Positions 1 through 10,049 of a stretch of 64,000 nucleotides of DNA are shown here, piece after piece. Under the pieces are notes generated by a model. That model was given only the letters and a program-made list of their open reading frames with translations, did no database searches and was not told the origin of the DNA. Source of the DNA: Chalara sp. BL73 (Eukaryota > Ascomycota > Leotiomycetes > Helotiales); assembly GCA_918026815.1 (NCBI GenBank), contig CAKJVC010000010.1:1862501-1926500 (forward strand). The letters are read 5' to 3'. Both the position numbers and the translations under genes were made by a program. The stretch's first letter is position 1. Each line of letters begins with the position of its first letter.

Positions 1-803
1 GAGTAGCTGCTCAGTGGAATGGAGGGTGAGTGGCTCGCTAGCATTTTCCTAGATACCGAAACTAATATCTCTCACACAGAGGCGTTGTCTCATACTACCT
101 AAACCTCATTCTAAACAGCGTCGGCATCAAATCCGTAACCCAGCAAACCCTTATTAATGGTGGTCTCCAAATATGGAACCTCATTCTCGCGGTCGTTGGC
201 TCCCTTCTCGTCGAGCTTGCTGGACGGCGCCTTCTCTTCATTCTCTCTACTTGCATCATGCTAGTTAGCTACATTATCATAACAGCTCTCTCTGGTAGCT
301 TCGCTACGACTCAAGCTTCTTCAGTCGGACTCGCTGTAATACCCTTCTTGTTCATCTATTATGGAGGTTACGATATCGCCTTTACGCCACTTCTAATTTC
401 CTACCCCGCAGAGATTTGGACTTATGCCTATCGCGCCAAGGGTCTTGCGTTGACGACCATGTGCACATTCCTTGCTCTTTTATTTAACCAGTAAGTAATC
501 AACCTTACAGCACTATACAATGCCTAGAAGTTATAATAATCAAATAATATGATAAAAAGGTTTATTAACCCTATTGCTTTGCAATCGATTGGCTGGAAGT
601 ACTACATTGTATATATTGCTATACTCGTTCTCATCCTAATTAATGTATGGTTTACATACCCTGAGACGAAGGGATACGCATTGGAGGAAGTTGCTATCGT
701 GTTTGATGGTGATAACGAGGATGTACAAACTAGGTTAGCCAAAGGGAGAGGCGAAACACATCATATCGAGAGGGTTGGAGATGTCACGAACACGGTCCTA
801 TGA
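1..803 (+). CDS. MFS sugar/hexose-type transporter, C-terminal part (5' end outside window)
   Basis: Exons 1..25, 80..490 and 560..803 join in frame. The introns at 26..79 and 491..559 have GTGAGT and GTAAGT donors and AG acceptors. The second junction restores a Gln codon and gives the continuous stretch NQFINPIALQSIGWKYY. The peptide VVSYYLNLILNSVGI, the AGRR loop, the YPAEIW...YRAKG segment and the PETKGYALEE C-terminal motif are hallmarks of fungal sugar transporters of the MFS. At least five hydrophobic segments are visible. The product should sit in the plasma membrane and import a sugar or related small molecule; the substrate cannot be read from this half. The N-terminal half lies upstream of base 1, so this is a partial gene, not a broken one. 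Confidence 0.88.
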
Positions 804-1073
804 GCATGGAAAGGCGGTTTGTAGGTGCTTCAATACGAAAATACTAAACTAAGGAGAAGAGGTGGAGCTCTAGAAAAGCTCTGTAAGGATTTGAGGTTCC
901 TGGTAGCTGACGTTTCTCTGACTAAGCAAAGGACACTAGTGCGGAAGACTTTTCTCATGTAAATTACTAGAGATCTGTATTGAACACACATGCTATAGAG
1001 CGCCTGAAATGCATCACCAATATCTTCTGATAATCACTGCGTATTCCATGTTCTAGCATTGTTATTAGTTTTT
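804..1073. other. 3' flank of the MFS gene, no gene seen
   Basis: No coding signal. The stretch runs from the transporter stop codon to the first solo LTR. Confidence 0.5.
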
Positions 1074-1269
1074 TGTCACGGGGAATGCTAGTAGCCGAGG
1101 CTCGTTTAGAATTCCTCTTACAACTAGTGAGCTTGGCGCGCAGTCAGGCTGTATGGGACCTGAGCGCGTTCCCCTTATTTTGTCTCTTATGAGCTTGTAT
1201 TTTACAACAGTATTATATCACTTTGCTCACCCGATTAACTATTCTACAGCTCTGATTTACCCCGTGACA
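1074..1269. mobile_element. Solo LTR, family H
   Basis: It begins TGTCACGGGG and ends CCCCGTGACA, a 10-bp terminal inverted repeat of TG...CA type. A related copy at 22955..23137 shares the start (GGGGAATGCTAGTAGCCGAG) and the interior (TATTATATCACTT). The flanks are TTTTT and ATTTT, a possible 5-bp target duplication with one mismatch. No internal retrotransposon region is attached. Confidence 0.6.
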
Positions 1270-1354
1270 ATTTTCTACAGTTCTAGCCTATATTTCTTGA
1301 CGTGTATTCTCAGTATACTTTTGACCATTGGCATTGAACTCTGCTTGTAACTTA

Positions 1355-1523
1355 TGTCACGTCCCGTGCTCTGGAGCACACGTGACCTATATTAACCGTG
1401 CTCTCAGAGGGCCTCATGTATATATAGCCTGCTCTCCTTGAGCTCCTCTTCCTTAGCTATAGATTCTCGTATGATACCACCGTTACCCTCTGTATCCGTA
1501 GATCCACAGTGCGTGTCGTGACA
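1355..1523 (+). mobile_element. Solo LTR, family A, copy 1
   Basis: TGTCACG...CGTGACA termini with an internal TATATATAG box and the segment TAGCTATAGATTCTCGTAT, all shared with the copy at 1763..1936. No matching 5-bp target duplication is visible. The right end abuts the 9-bp duplication of the MITE at 1530. Confidence 0.65.
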
Positions 1524-1529
1524 ACAGGC

Positions 1530-2185
1530 CAGGTTCCAGTTGGGTCAGGATAGAAAATCTTGGTCTAGGCCAGCTAACTCCTTGGCAAATCGCCAAGAAA
1601 CCCTCAAACCCGGTCCAACTCTTTGCGTAACTATTTGAAGCCTGGGTGAATTTAAGCGAAAGACCAAATGTAATTAGAACTATGCTTGGCATATGCTCAA
1701 TATAAGCTTAGCGCATCTGTGTGGTATATGTTCAGCATATGCTAAATGTATACTTCATAAGGTGTCACGACGCGTGCTCCCAAGCACACGTGATCCATAT
1801 TAGGCGAGCTCCCCGAGCTCCTCGTGTATATATAGCTTGCTCTCCTCGAGCTCCCTCTTCCTTCCTTAGCTATAGATTCTCGTATAGTACCACAGCTGCC
1901 CTCTGTATCTGTAGATCCACAGCTCGTGCCGTGACATAAGGAATTCTTACACTAAGCTGCGAATTCACTTGCAGTAGTTTCTATAGTCGAATCAATTAAG
2001 CAACTCAAAAGTACAAAGTTGTAACGTTTTCATTTCAAAGTTTAAAAGTTATATTGTACACGTCGCAATCGAAAACGCGAAGCGCTTGGCATATGCCGGG
2101 AAGAGATTTCTGGCTTGGCTGGGCTCTCAAACTACGATTTCTGGCCTGGGCCAAGATTTTTCTAACCTGATCCAAACTGTAACCC
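1530..2185. mobile_element. MITE family D, copy 1 (MULE-type, 9-bp TSD), interrupted by a solo LTR
   Basis: The left end AGGTTCCAGTTGGGTCAGG and the right end (reverse complement GGGTTACAGTTTGGATCAGG) continue into a shared AGAAAAATCTTGGCCCAGGCCAG-like inner repeat. The 9-bp direct repeat ACAACAGGC flanks the element at 1521..1529 and 2186..2194. The interior carries TTGGCATATGC repeats and no protein. A 9-bp duplication with long inverted ends points to mobilisation by a MULE-type transposase; that assignment is inference. A family A solo LTR sits inside at 1763..1936. Confidence 0.7.
1763..1936 (+). mobile_element. Solo LTR, family A, copy 2, with TSD TAAGG, nested in MITE D
   Basis: TGTCACGACG...GTGCCGTGACA termini, TATATATAG box, 174 bp. 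A perfect 5-bp target duplication TAAGG lies at 1758..1762 and 1937..1941. The surrounding sequence reappears uninterrupted near 10750-10775 (ATACTTCATAAAGAATTCTA), a paralogous empty site for this insertion. Confidence 0.85.
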
Positions 2186-2194
2186 ACAACAGGC

Positions 2195-2563
2195 ACGTAA
2201 TCGCGTGTGTACAGGCTGGGGTTGCAGTGTGTCCTAGGGCTGGTCACGCTGTGATGTGCTTAGTCAGAAGCTTATTCCTACCCCAGGGTAGGTGTACCTG
2301 GACCTTAGCTACCTGGATCCTCAAATCCTAACAAAGGACTTGACGCGTCCGCTTCCAAGCAATTATACCGGAAACGGTGATGCTTATGATCTTGGCGTGC
2401 TTGGCTAATATGCCAAGCTGTTGTCTAAGCCAGTGAAGGCTGTGTCGGAAAATTGTGTTTCCGGGGGGCCGGTACGCTTGGCGTTGGCTCTTAATGATTC
2501 CACTTCCGCAGAACATCAGACTTGATCTTAAGCACCTTACAGTTTTTGTCATTCGAGCAAATT
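2195..2563. other. Upstream region of the Zn2Cys6 gene, no gene seen
   Basis: Short open frames on both strands look like chance frames. The region presumably holds the promoter of the gene starting at 2564. No clear element was recognised. Confidence 0.4.
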
Positions 2564-3763
2564 ATGGCACCGAAACGGATACATAAGAAATCAAGATTTG
2601 GGTGTGACCAATGCAAGAAACGGCGTGTTAAGTGCGATGAAACTGCGCCAATCTGTAAACGTTGCGCCACTAGGGGTACAGAATGCCATTACTCGCGACC
2701 AGCTCAACCACAAAACTCTTGTTTAGTTATAGACTCTAGCTCTACTAAGAAGAGTCTTGTATCTGTTAAATCCAGTTTACCCACGGTTCATCCTATCACA
2801 GATTCACCAAAAATTGGTCCAGATATGCAACAATGCTTTAGTGGGGGGATGAGTTTCAATCACACACCTTTTTGTTTATCATCACGACAAAAAGACCTTG
2901 AACTAATGCACTATTGGTTCACGAAAACATGCTGCAGCTTTACAGCTGATCATGCTGATTTATTACGAGGTCATGTTGTGAAAGAGGCACTAAAGCACGA
3001 ATATCTTACGGATTTTATTTTTGCACTTACGTCTCTACATATCGCAAGCGAGACTAGCGACCCAGTTTCTGCAGCTTTTTATGTCAGTGCAGCATTACAG
3101 TACCAGAACAATGCGGTTCCTACTTTTCACGCTGCTTTACACAACGTGACGCAGTCGAATTGTGATGCTATTTTCGTGTCCTCAATATTGACTATGGCAT
3201 GCTCAATCGTTTCTCCTTTCCTTTCTACTGGGAATAACGACGCAACAAAGTCGTTAACAGAAAGCATTATGCTTCTGTATGACTTTCTTAATGGCATCAA
3301 CTCTGTTGTCAATATAAGCCGCCACTGGCTTAATAGCGGCCCGTGTAGAGTACTTTTCAGTTCTCGCCGAAAATTTGAGTCTCTGAGAAAAGACGAAATG
3401 GTGCTTCCAATCAGGCGGCTCAGAAGGCTAAATAATGCGGTCACTCGTGCTGTCAACCCTCTACACAAGACCTACGAACATGCTATAGCACAACTCGAAA
3501 GATGCTTCGAAAAAGATAAAGTTACAGCAGTGCCGTGGCTGGCTATGGCAGGAAAAGGGTTTGCAAACGAACTGCAAAAAAGAGAGCCGATAGCGCTAAT
3601 GATTTTCGTTCACTGGGGTGTCCTTCTTGATAAATTAGACGAAATGTGGTGGGCGAAATTTTCAGGTAAAAAGCTTGTGGAAGAGCTATGTTTGAGCTTT
3701 AATGGATACGGAAATGAGTGGGATGAAGCTACAAAATGGGCGAAAATGGAAGTTGGTTTGTAA
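2564..3763 (+). CDS. Zn2Cys6 transcription factor (paralogue 1)
   Basis: Single exon, 399 aa. The frame stays open upstream to 2522, but I chose the ATG at 2564 because it gives MAPKRIHKKSRFGCDQC, which aligns with the start of the paralogue at 44379. The binuclear zinc cluster lies at about residues 14-41 with spacing C-x2-C-x6-C-x6-C-x2-C-x6-C. The rest is the regulatory domain of the sterol-uptake-regulator-like group (motifs LELMHYWF, LKHEYLTDFIFALTSLH, SNCDAIF). It is predicted to be a nuclear DNA-binding regulator; targets are unknown. Codons are more A/T-rich than in the paralogue, which could reflect mild RIP after duplication. It lies among solo LTRs, away from any obvious target gene. 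Confidence 0.88.
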   Translation: MAPKRIHKKSRFGCDQCKKRRVKCDETAPICKRCATRGTECHYSRPAQPQNSCLVIDSSSTKKSLVSVKSSLPTVHPITDSPKIGPDMQQCFSGGMSFNHTPFCLSSRQKDLELMHYWFTKTCCSFTADHADLLRGHVVKEALKHEYLTDFIFALTSLHIASETSDPVSAAFYVSAALQYQNNAVPTFHAALHNVTQSNCDAIFVSSILTMACSIVSPFLSTGNNDATKSLTESIMLLYDFLNGINSVVNISRHWLNSGPCRVLFSSRRKFESLRKDEMVLPIRRLRRLNNAVTRAVNPLHKTYEHAIAQLERCFEKDKVTAVPWLAMAGKGFANELQKREPIALMIFVHWGVLLDKLDEMWWAKFSGKKLVEELCLSFNGYGNEWDEATKWAKMEVGL

Positions 3764-3928
3764 ATTTAAAAGACGTCTGAATGCGCTACAACTTATTTTC
3801 AGGTCAGCAAAATTGTTAGGAATAAGAGAACATGTGACTAGAATGGGCCGACTATCCTCTCGCTTTTAGCTGAGGAGGCACCTATGTATTACAAAGGAAC
3901 CTTAATTTTTTTGGTTCCTAAGGATTAG

Positions 3929-4107
3929 TGTCGGTATACCATCCATGTCGGCACGTGACATGCGAGGCATGCCCGCACACTTCCACAGCCGTAGAGTAGA
4001 ATCTAAGTAGAACAATCAATCACAAGGAACCATAATCACACCAGCAAGAGCGTAGTCAATAGCTACTACGCCTTTTGCTACGTGATAGGTATCCTACGGA
4101 ACCAACA
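3929..4107 (-). mobile_element. Solo LTR, family C, reverse
   Basis: Reads TGTCGG...CCAACA on the plus strand; the family reads TGTTGG/TGTCGG...CCGACA/CCAACA in its own sense. The flanks ATTAG and ATTGG are a 5-bp duplication with one transition. It contains the family C stem-loop (GCGTAGT ... ACTACGC). Length 179 bp. Confidence 0.75.
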
Positions 4108-4234
4108 ATTGGTCTCATTGCTATTGTATCTGGCCTACTTAATATCACGGTTACAACCTGACCAGTTCTCATGTGTTCCTTAATCGAGACCAGACCTGTG
4201 AGCTGGGAACCTGACTTAGCCGACAGCTCACTAA

Positions 4235-4417
4235 TGTAACAACTCAAGGCGAACAGGGATATCGACCCGTAGATCTCAGTGAGAAGGACTCAAGGGTGTG
4301 ATCGACTGTCAATTGTTATAACTAAGAGAACAAGCTACAGACAGAAGAAGGGAAGGAAAGCAGTGCTTTATATACAGGGGACTGGCCAGGGGCCAATGTA
4401 AGCGAGGGGCCGTGATT
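4235..4417 (-). mobile_element. Solo LTR, family B, reverse, worn
   Basis: Starts TGTAACAACTCAAGG and runs to a decayed GGCCGTGA(TT) end; intact copies end GGCCGTGACA on this strand. It shares the interior GAACAAGCTAC and TTTATATACAGG with the copies at 13424, 26883 and 47872. No target duplication is visible. Confidence 0.65.
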
Positions 4418-4763
4418 TTAAGTGTCTTTCTAACATTCACGACTAAGGTGATTTGCACATACTATATTGAAGTTCGTTAATACTACTACTAAGACTCTAA
4501 ATACTACTAATACTAATCATAGTCAGTTCATGTAAAGTGGATTTGCTGAATAAGGGATTTAAAAGTCCGTCCTAGTATTATTACCCCTGCGGCTAAACCC
4601 GATTTAGACTCGTTCCAATGTCAGAGTATAGCCTCTTGAAGTGGCAATCATGCTGAAGGAGGCAATAGTAGTATTACGCATTGTTCGGAATACTATTTCT
4701 CTGTAAGACTGGCTATATACAGGAAATAAAGCAGACACAGAAGATAGGAAGTTATATACAAGA
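4418..4763. other. AT-rich spacer, no gene seen
   Basis: Contains TACTACTAATACTAAT-type simple sequence near 4480-4520. It is the 3' flank of the dehydrogenase gene on the opposite strand. No open frame of note. Confidence 0.4.
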
Positions 4764-6157
4764 TCACAGCACCATCTCCAAAATGTCCATTACTTGCTTC
4801 TTCTCCGTGAGTGGAACCGGATTGGCCTTACAACACCAATCTTTCAGGCTATTATCCGCTAAAACACCAAGTGCGTCCAGTCCCACGCCAACGTCCGTCA
4901 GAGAGCGCGGCATACCCAGCTCACGGATAATGGCGTCAAGGGCATCAGCTAAATCCGAGGTAGTAGGGTCAACTTGGTGGCGCCGCAATGTGTCCGCGAC
5001 GATTGGCAGCTCGACCAGGAATTTTTGGAGACAGTTTTGGCGGATATTGTTGGCATTGTGAAGCGCGTTATATTTGCAGACGGCTGGAAGCAAAATGCAG
5101 CTTGTTTCGCCGTGGCCGACCCCAAGAGGTCCTAACTAATTGCATTGTTAAGATAGATAGCCGGAGGACAAGTAAGCAAACGAGGGAAGAGATAGATACC
5201 TGATGACCGATGCCATGGCTGCCCCCGACCTCCACCGGGTTGTTTTGGGTAATGGCAGCCACAGCAGCCACGCTTCCCAGCTGACACTCCAACCGGGCGT
5301 CGAGATCAGTTCGGTCCGCCGCATCACGCTTACACTTCAACAAGCCGGGAACTAGCACGCTCAACGCCTGCAGAGCTACTGCATCCGTCTCGCCGGTTGT
5401 GTTCCGCAGTGAGCAGTACGTCTCAGCGCAATGGTCAACCGCACGCATGCCTGTGCTCAGCCAGATGCTGTCGGGTGTAGTGACCGCCAGGGCGGGGTCG
5501 AGAATGACGAGCTGTGGTCCGCGTAGGGGCGGCCCTAACAGATGTTTATGCGAGGTTGCATCCTCGGTGGCGCCGGCGAGGTTAGAATACTCGCCTGCAG
5601 AGAGGGAAGTGGGGATGGAGATAATGGGAATTAAGGGCTCGCGAATGTTGGATCGTCTAGAAGTCCCAGTGCAGAGGGTATGGAGGTCGGAGCTTGTAAA
5701 TACATGGTTGGAGAGGGCCTTGTTATATCATTATTAGACTATCCGTTCATATCCCTACAAATCGAGGGTAGTGTATATCGTAGTAGGAAGGTAATAATAT
5801 ATACTTACCAAAGCAACAATCTTGGCTGCATCAGTCAAAGTCCCTGCGCCAAGAGTCAATAACAAATCCGCCCCGCCGTCCCGCCCCTGCCACCACCTCC
5901 AACACCTCAGACCACAATGTGTGGGGCCGCATGCCAACCCGAACTCCTACGACCATAATGCCCTGCGCTCTGAAGGCATCCCGTAACTTCTGCAGCGAGT
6001 CCGTATTCTTTGCCAGCGACTTGGACACGAGCACGTACACCTTAGATGCCGCAAACATCTCACGCGCATGACACGCCGCGGCCTCTGGGAAGGGAGTCCC
6101 GTATAAGATGAGGGGGCTCGAGCGGTCAGCAAAGGCAGGTCGGATGGTTTCCGGCAT
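4764..6157 (-). pseudogene. Iron-containing alcohol dehydrogenase, maleylacetate-reductase-like, with one frameshift
   Basis: Exons on the minus strand are 6157..5809, 5637..5200 and 5135..4764. The introns 5638..5808 and 5136..5199 are GT-AG. Apart from one extra base in a GGGGC run near 5883-5887, the model gives about 385 aa, the usual length of the family. Motifs in order: VVAGRDGGADLLLTLGAGT with TDAAK (nucleotide site), IPTSLSAGEYSNLAGATE, ILDPALAVTTP, GMRAVDHCAE, and SHGIGHQLGP...GVGHGETSCILLP carrying the metal-ligand histidines. Maleylacetate reductases of this superfamily reduce maleylacetate to 3-oxoadipate after hydroxyquinol ring cleavage. Substrate here is inferred. The frameshift falls just before the glycine-rich loop and would abolish activity unless it is a sequencing error. 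It is divergent from the CMD-like gene at 6443, sharing a 285-bp promoter. Confidence 0.8.
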
Positions 6158-6323
6158 TGTGCTTTCTAAAAAGATGTGAGATCTCCTTGGTGGCAATAAT
6201 TGAAGGACCATTAAGTATGGGAAAATGGGGAATTCCATACTTATGACAAAAGAGGACCCGTACTTTGCTCCCTCCACATATTTACCACTAGCACTTAGCC
6301 GATATTTTTGAGGCAGCCCGGCT

Positions 6324-6333
6324 TCGGTACCGA
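6324..6333. promoter_or_regulatory. Palindrome TCGGTACCGA between divergent genes
   Basis: A perfect 10-bp palindrome of CGG/CCG half-sites, the type read by Zn2Cys6 dimers. It is 167 bp upstream of the dehydrogenase start and 110 bp upstream of the CMD-like start. The pattern TCGGNNCCGA recurs at 9670, 12832, 28241, 32256 and 32274. Function is inferred from position and recurrence. Confidence 0.45.
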
Positions 6334-6442
6334 CCTTGGGGTTATCAACTACGACAATATCATGTAAATTGCTCACGGTATACCAATACACTTAATAAAA
6401 GCGATCAAAACTTAACACTACTCGGACGAAAACAAAGTGAGA

Positions 6443-7425
6443 ATGACGGATTTCGCTGCTACGTACGTTAATGCCAATCTCACCCCAGATGCAGCTACCT
6501 ACAATAGCACTCGATTTCTCGCTTTGAAACACAAACTCGACAAACTCAATCCTTCTACACGAAGCGGCTACACAGTTGGGATACTGGTATAGTAATCTTA
6601 GTTCAAAACTATATTAGGTACTCAGAAATTAACAACCCCTCTAGAGTGTCCTTTTGTGTGCCGGACGGCGAGGAGATGCAGTGCCTCTATTGTTCCGAGA
6701 TGTGACGAGGGATGAATCTGACACTAATCTGACGGCAATGTTCATAACTATCAGAGAAGCGATTACCTTAGCATCGCCGTTCATCGGATTTTCTCATTGC
6801 ATGCCTGCGATAACGGGTTTAGTTGGCGAACTGCGGCTTCGTGGCATCAGCAGTATTTCTAACCAGGAGAGGTAATACAAACTTTACAAGTTGCGAAGGT
6901 GAAGAGATATACATGTTAAAAATGGCGATACAGGCTTGGTTTCGGTCATCACAACTTTACTGCCGAAGGTGATCTCATGCGCGAAACGCTGTACGGTGGT
7001 GTGGGAACAGTGAGGGACTTGCCATGATCAGCGATTACTGGCCTGATTTCTGTAAGTATTACTACTATTTTTTCGATTTCATTTGAATATCTAAATATTG
7101 GAAGAGTGGCATGTTGACCGAAGCTGTAGCATGCTTTGCTTTTACAGCCGTATTTGGATATTTATATGGTGGTGGTCATGTTTTTACCGTGAGCGAGTGC
7201 GAGTTAGTGGTGACTTCAGCTATTATCGGACAGGGGGCGACACGACAAGGAAGGATTCATTGCAAAATAGCCCTCAAACTTGGTAACAGTGTTGAAGTGC
7301 TTGAGGAAGTGGTCAATGCTGCCATGGAAGTTGGGATCTGGAACAACTCCCCTTTGCCAGTTAGGATTAATGTTGGGCAATTGGCAACGGAGTTGAAGCA
7401 CTCATTGGCAGAATGGACACAGTAA
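6443..7425 (+). CDS. Carboxymuconolactone decarboxylase / AhpD-like family protein
   Basis: Four exons (6443..6586, 6645..6871, 6934..7009, 7105..7425) join in phase through GT-AG introns of 58, 62 and 95 bp and give 255 aa. The N-terminal half has IREAITLASPFIGFSHCMPA followed by GLVGELRLRGI. The C-terminal half has ECELVVTSAIIGQGATRQG...H, then ALKLGNSVEVLEEVVNAAMEVG, the second CMD helical repeat. CMD-family enzymes act in the protocatechuate branch of aromatic catabolism or as CxxC hydroperoxidases. I see no CxxC motif, so a decarboxylase- or cyclase-like role is more likely than peroxidase. Divergence from the maleylacetate-reductase-like gene suggests co-regulation. The exon 3 to 4 junction skips a stretch that could be read as coding in another frame, so that border is the least sure. 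Confidence 0.7.
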
Positions 7426-7548
7426 GGAATGGCAGGCTGTGCACAATCACTAGCTGATAAATGGAACAGCGGTGCGACTGGCGAGGACTAGAGAGCAATT
7501 CAAGGTGTATACTACAGTACAGAACACATTGCTTACAAAAGTTGAAGA

Positions 7549-8700
7549 TCAGTTCCCTTTAATCTTCCTTAAGCTTAGAACAGTATCCTTCATAGATTCC
7601 TCCAAAGTATGATACTGCAGGCCAAGAATCTTCCTGCTCTTCGAATTATCGACACCATACACTTCTTGACCGGGGCCACCGCCAGGCTTTCCAACAGGTA
7701 TATTGGAACCAAGCTCTTCCTCAAAATTTTGGTGCAAAATGTCACAGATCTCCTGCCAACTGAAGTTTCCAGCAGCGACTAAAAATCGTTGGTTGGCAGC
7801 TTCAGGAATCTCGTAGGCATTAAGGTGTGCAATTCCGACATCACGGACGTCAACCCATGCCCAGGCTGATGCGGCCGGGACATGCCCCTCTGAGCCATCG
7901 ATCAAACGGTAAATTTCTGCCGAGGAGGTGTTGATGTTATCAATCGAAGGAACATAGTGTGCCAGGGGTCCATACACCATTGGAGGGTTAATAACTGAGA
8001 TTGTAAAGTGAGGACTCTTCTCTTCAAGGTATTTCCAGGCAGCCAGTTCGGCAAACTTTTTGCTTGCACAATATGCAATAGGACCAGGGGCCTCTGGGGA
8101 GGCTGCCTCGTCATAGTTAATTGGATTCCACTAGAAATGCCATTATCGCCCATTCCTATTACGGGATATTGCCAAAGTTGTGTTTCAACTTACATCCGCT
8201 TCAGAATAGACGTATTCAGGTCGAGCACCCTTTGCAACGTCGAGAATTGCAGTAAATGAAGAAGTAATGACGACTCTCTTCACTTTTAAAGCGAATTTAG
8301 TCACAGCTTCTAGAATACTCGTCGTACCTTTGATTGCAGGGTCCAAAAATTCTTTTACGTTATCCTAAAATGCTGGTTATCCGAAAGTCAATCTCTTTCC
8401 TTCCGAATCTAAATTTACCTTGGTTTCGCCCATGAAAAATGGGGAAGCAGTATGAATGACTCCATCAACATCATGGACAGCATGATCAAAGGCACCTTTA
8501 GCACAGATATCTGGAACAATTGCAAAGCTGAGTCGGTCAGCATATTTTGCATGTGACTTCAATACCTTCTTTGCTGTTTCTTCTGATCTGACAGTACCTC
8601 GAACCTTGTAACCCGCCTCAAGGAATGAGTTCAAAACATGAGCAGCAATAAAACCACTAGCTCCAGTAATGAGAATGGTTTTCTCTAAAGCGGCGGGCAT
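7549..8700 (-). CDS. NAD(P)-dependent reductase of the DFR / cinnamoyl-CoA reductase type (extended SDR)
   Basis: Exons on the minus strand are 8700..8419, 8364..8194 and 8130..7549, giving 344 aa. I chose the ATG at 8700 because MPAALEKTILITGASGFIA places the nucleotide-binding GASGFIA motif at the usual distance from the N-terminus. Further motifs: DVDGVIHTASPF, VITSSFTA (catalytic Ser), YCASKKFAE (catalytic YxxxK), and INPPMVYGP. The family reduces aldehydes or ketones with NADPH, for example Gre2-like methylglyoxal reductase, dihydroflavonol reductase or fungal ketoreductases. The substrate is not readable. It is convergent with the CMD-like gene, with a 123-bp spacer. A TCGGTGCCGA palindrome lies about 970 bp upstream, beyond a solo LTR. 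Confidence 0.85.
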
Positions 8701-9373
8701 GGTTGAAGATTTCAAGTTAGTGAAAGCTATCAAATAGTCGTATATCTTCTTGGTATATATCAAAAGTTGGGTATGTAAACATCAAGCAGGAGTTGAGTGG
8801 AAAAATGATATGGAAAAACAAGTATCTTCGATTATCCTTTATACCCCTCCTATCATAATTTGAAATTTGTAATGCCGTTAGTGAATTTAATTTACTTTTC
8901 CGATTCTGGCTAGCCAAATCACGTTAGCCTGGAATTTATTCCCAATATAGTAGGATAAATTTTGCTCTCTCTACTGGTACCGCTTTTCAAAATGGATCTC
9001 GGTATATACTATTAGAGCTCCAACTAGGGGTGGGTACAATATAATCCTTAGCAATAGGCTGTATTAAGGTTGACAATTCCATAGGAGAAGCAGAAAGATA
9101 ACCTACCTCATAAATGTCTGCGGTGATTTCGGGCATTTAGCCTGCACGGACAATAAGGAGCATTAGCCAATGTAAGGGAATTTTTTTTTTGGGAGTAGAA
9201 ATATTCGGATACGGGCAAATCAGTCAATTCAGCACCTGGTTTGCTGGCACGAGTTCATATTTTATAAATTCAAGTGAGAACTGCCTGTGTCATATTTTCA
9301 TTTACGAGCTTCCGTAAGAAAGAAGAATAAGTGGGCATACGAACAAGCGAAACCGTATTATATGCAAACTACT
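8701..9373. other. Upstream spacer of the reductase gene, no gene seen
   Basis: AT-rich; includes a T-run near 9181-9190. Presumed promoter of the gene starting at 8700. No clear element. Confidence 0.4.
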
Positions 9374-9566
9374 TGTAGGAAGTAGGGGTTTACGGATCCA
9401 CATACGACCCATCAGGTCACATGATCCACACAACCCCATTTTGTAGAATCTAGAGTAGAACCTAATACAACAATAATTATTACCATATCCATCAAGAGCA
9501 AGAGCGTGGCCTACACAATAGAGCTACGCCTTTTGCCCCGTGGAAGGTAAGCCCGTGATACCAACA
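9374..9566 (-). mobile_element. Solo LTR, family C, with perfect TSD CTACT
   Basis: TGTAGG...CCAACA termini, 193 bp. CTACT flanks it at 9369..9373 and 9567..9571. It shares GCTACGCCTTTTGCCCCGTG with the shortened copy at 28369. Confidence 0.88.
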
Positions 9567-9669
9567 CTACTGTTTGATTGTACAATAAAGCCCCAGTGAT
9601 TATACTAGAATATGGGTGAGAATTAGTCCAGCTGCGGAATAGTGGGGGTTGTTGAGTTGTTGAAGGTCT

Positions 9670-9679
9670 TCGGTGCCGA
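9670..9679. promoter_or_regulatory. TCGGTGCCGA motif
   Basis: Near-palindromic Zn2Cys6-type site matching TCGGNNCCGA, about 970 bp upstream of the reductase start at 8700 and separated from it by a solo LTR. It may once have lain closer to the gene. Confidence 0.3.
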
Positions 9680-10049
9680 TTTGTTCGGCTTTCTTTAGTA
9701 AGAAAAGGCATTGTGAGAGTGATCCCTGTTCTGAATCCGGCCATGTGGTGTAGTCAAAGCCCTAGGACTCCAAACACACATTTAGGCGTTAGGAGCTTCG
9801 TGATTGAGTACTTTAATTACCTGAATACAAGTCATTTCAGCTAGCTTGTAACGCCTTTACGCCTTAGTGAAGAGCTGCTGTGGTGGGATCGATTCCTGAT
9901 TTAAGTAAGTCGGCCAAGGAGCTAGAACATCCCCTTCACACACATATTTACGGCTTAGAACTGTAGATAAAATCATCATCCGTAACGCTCCTACCGGTCG
10001 GAGAAATCTTGGCCCAGGCCAGCCAATTCCTTGGCAATTCGCCAAGAAA

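Noticed and set aside
1355..1936. The two family A LTRs as ends of one short element
   Set aside because: The copy at 1763 has its own TAAGG duplication inside the MITE, and the MITE border lies between them, so they are separate insertions.
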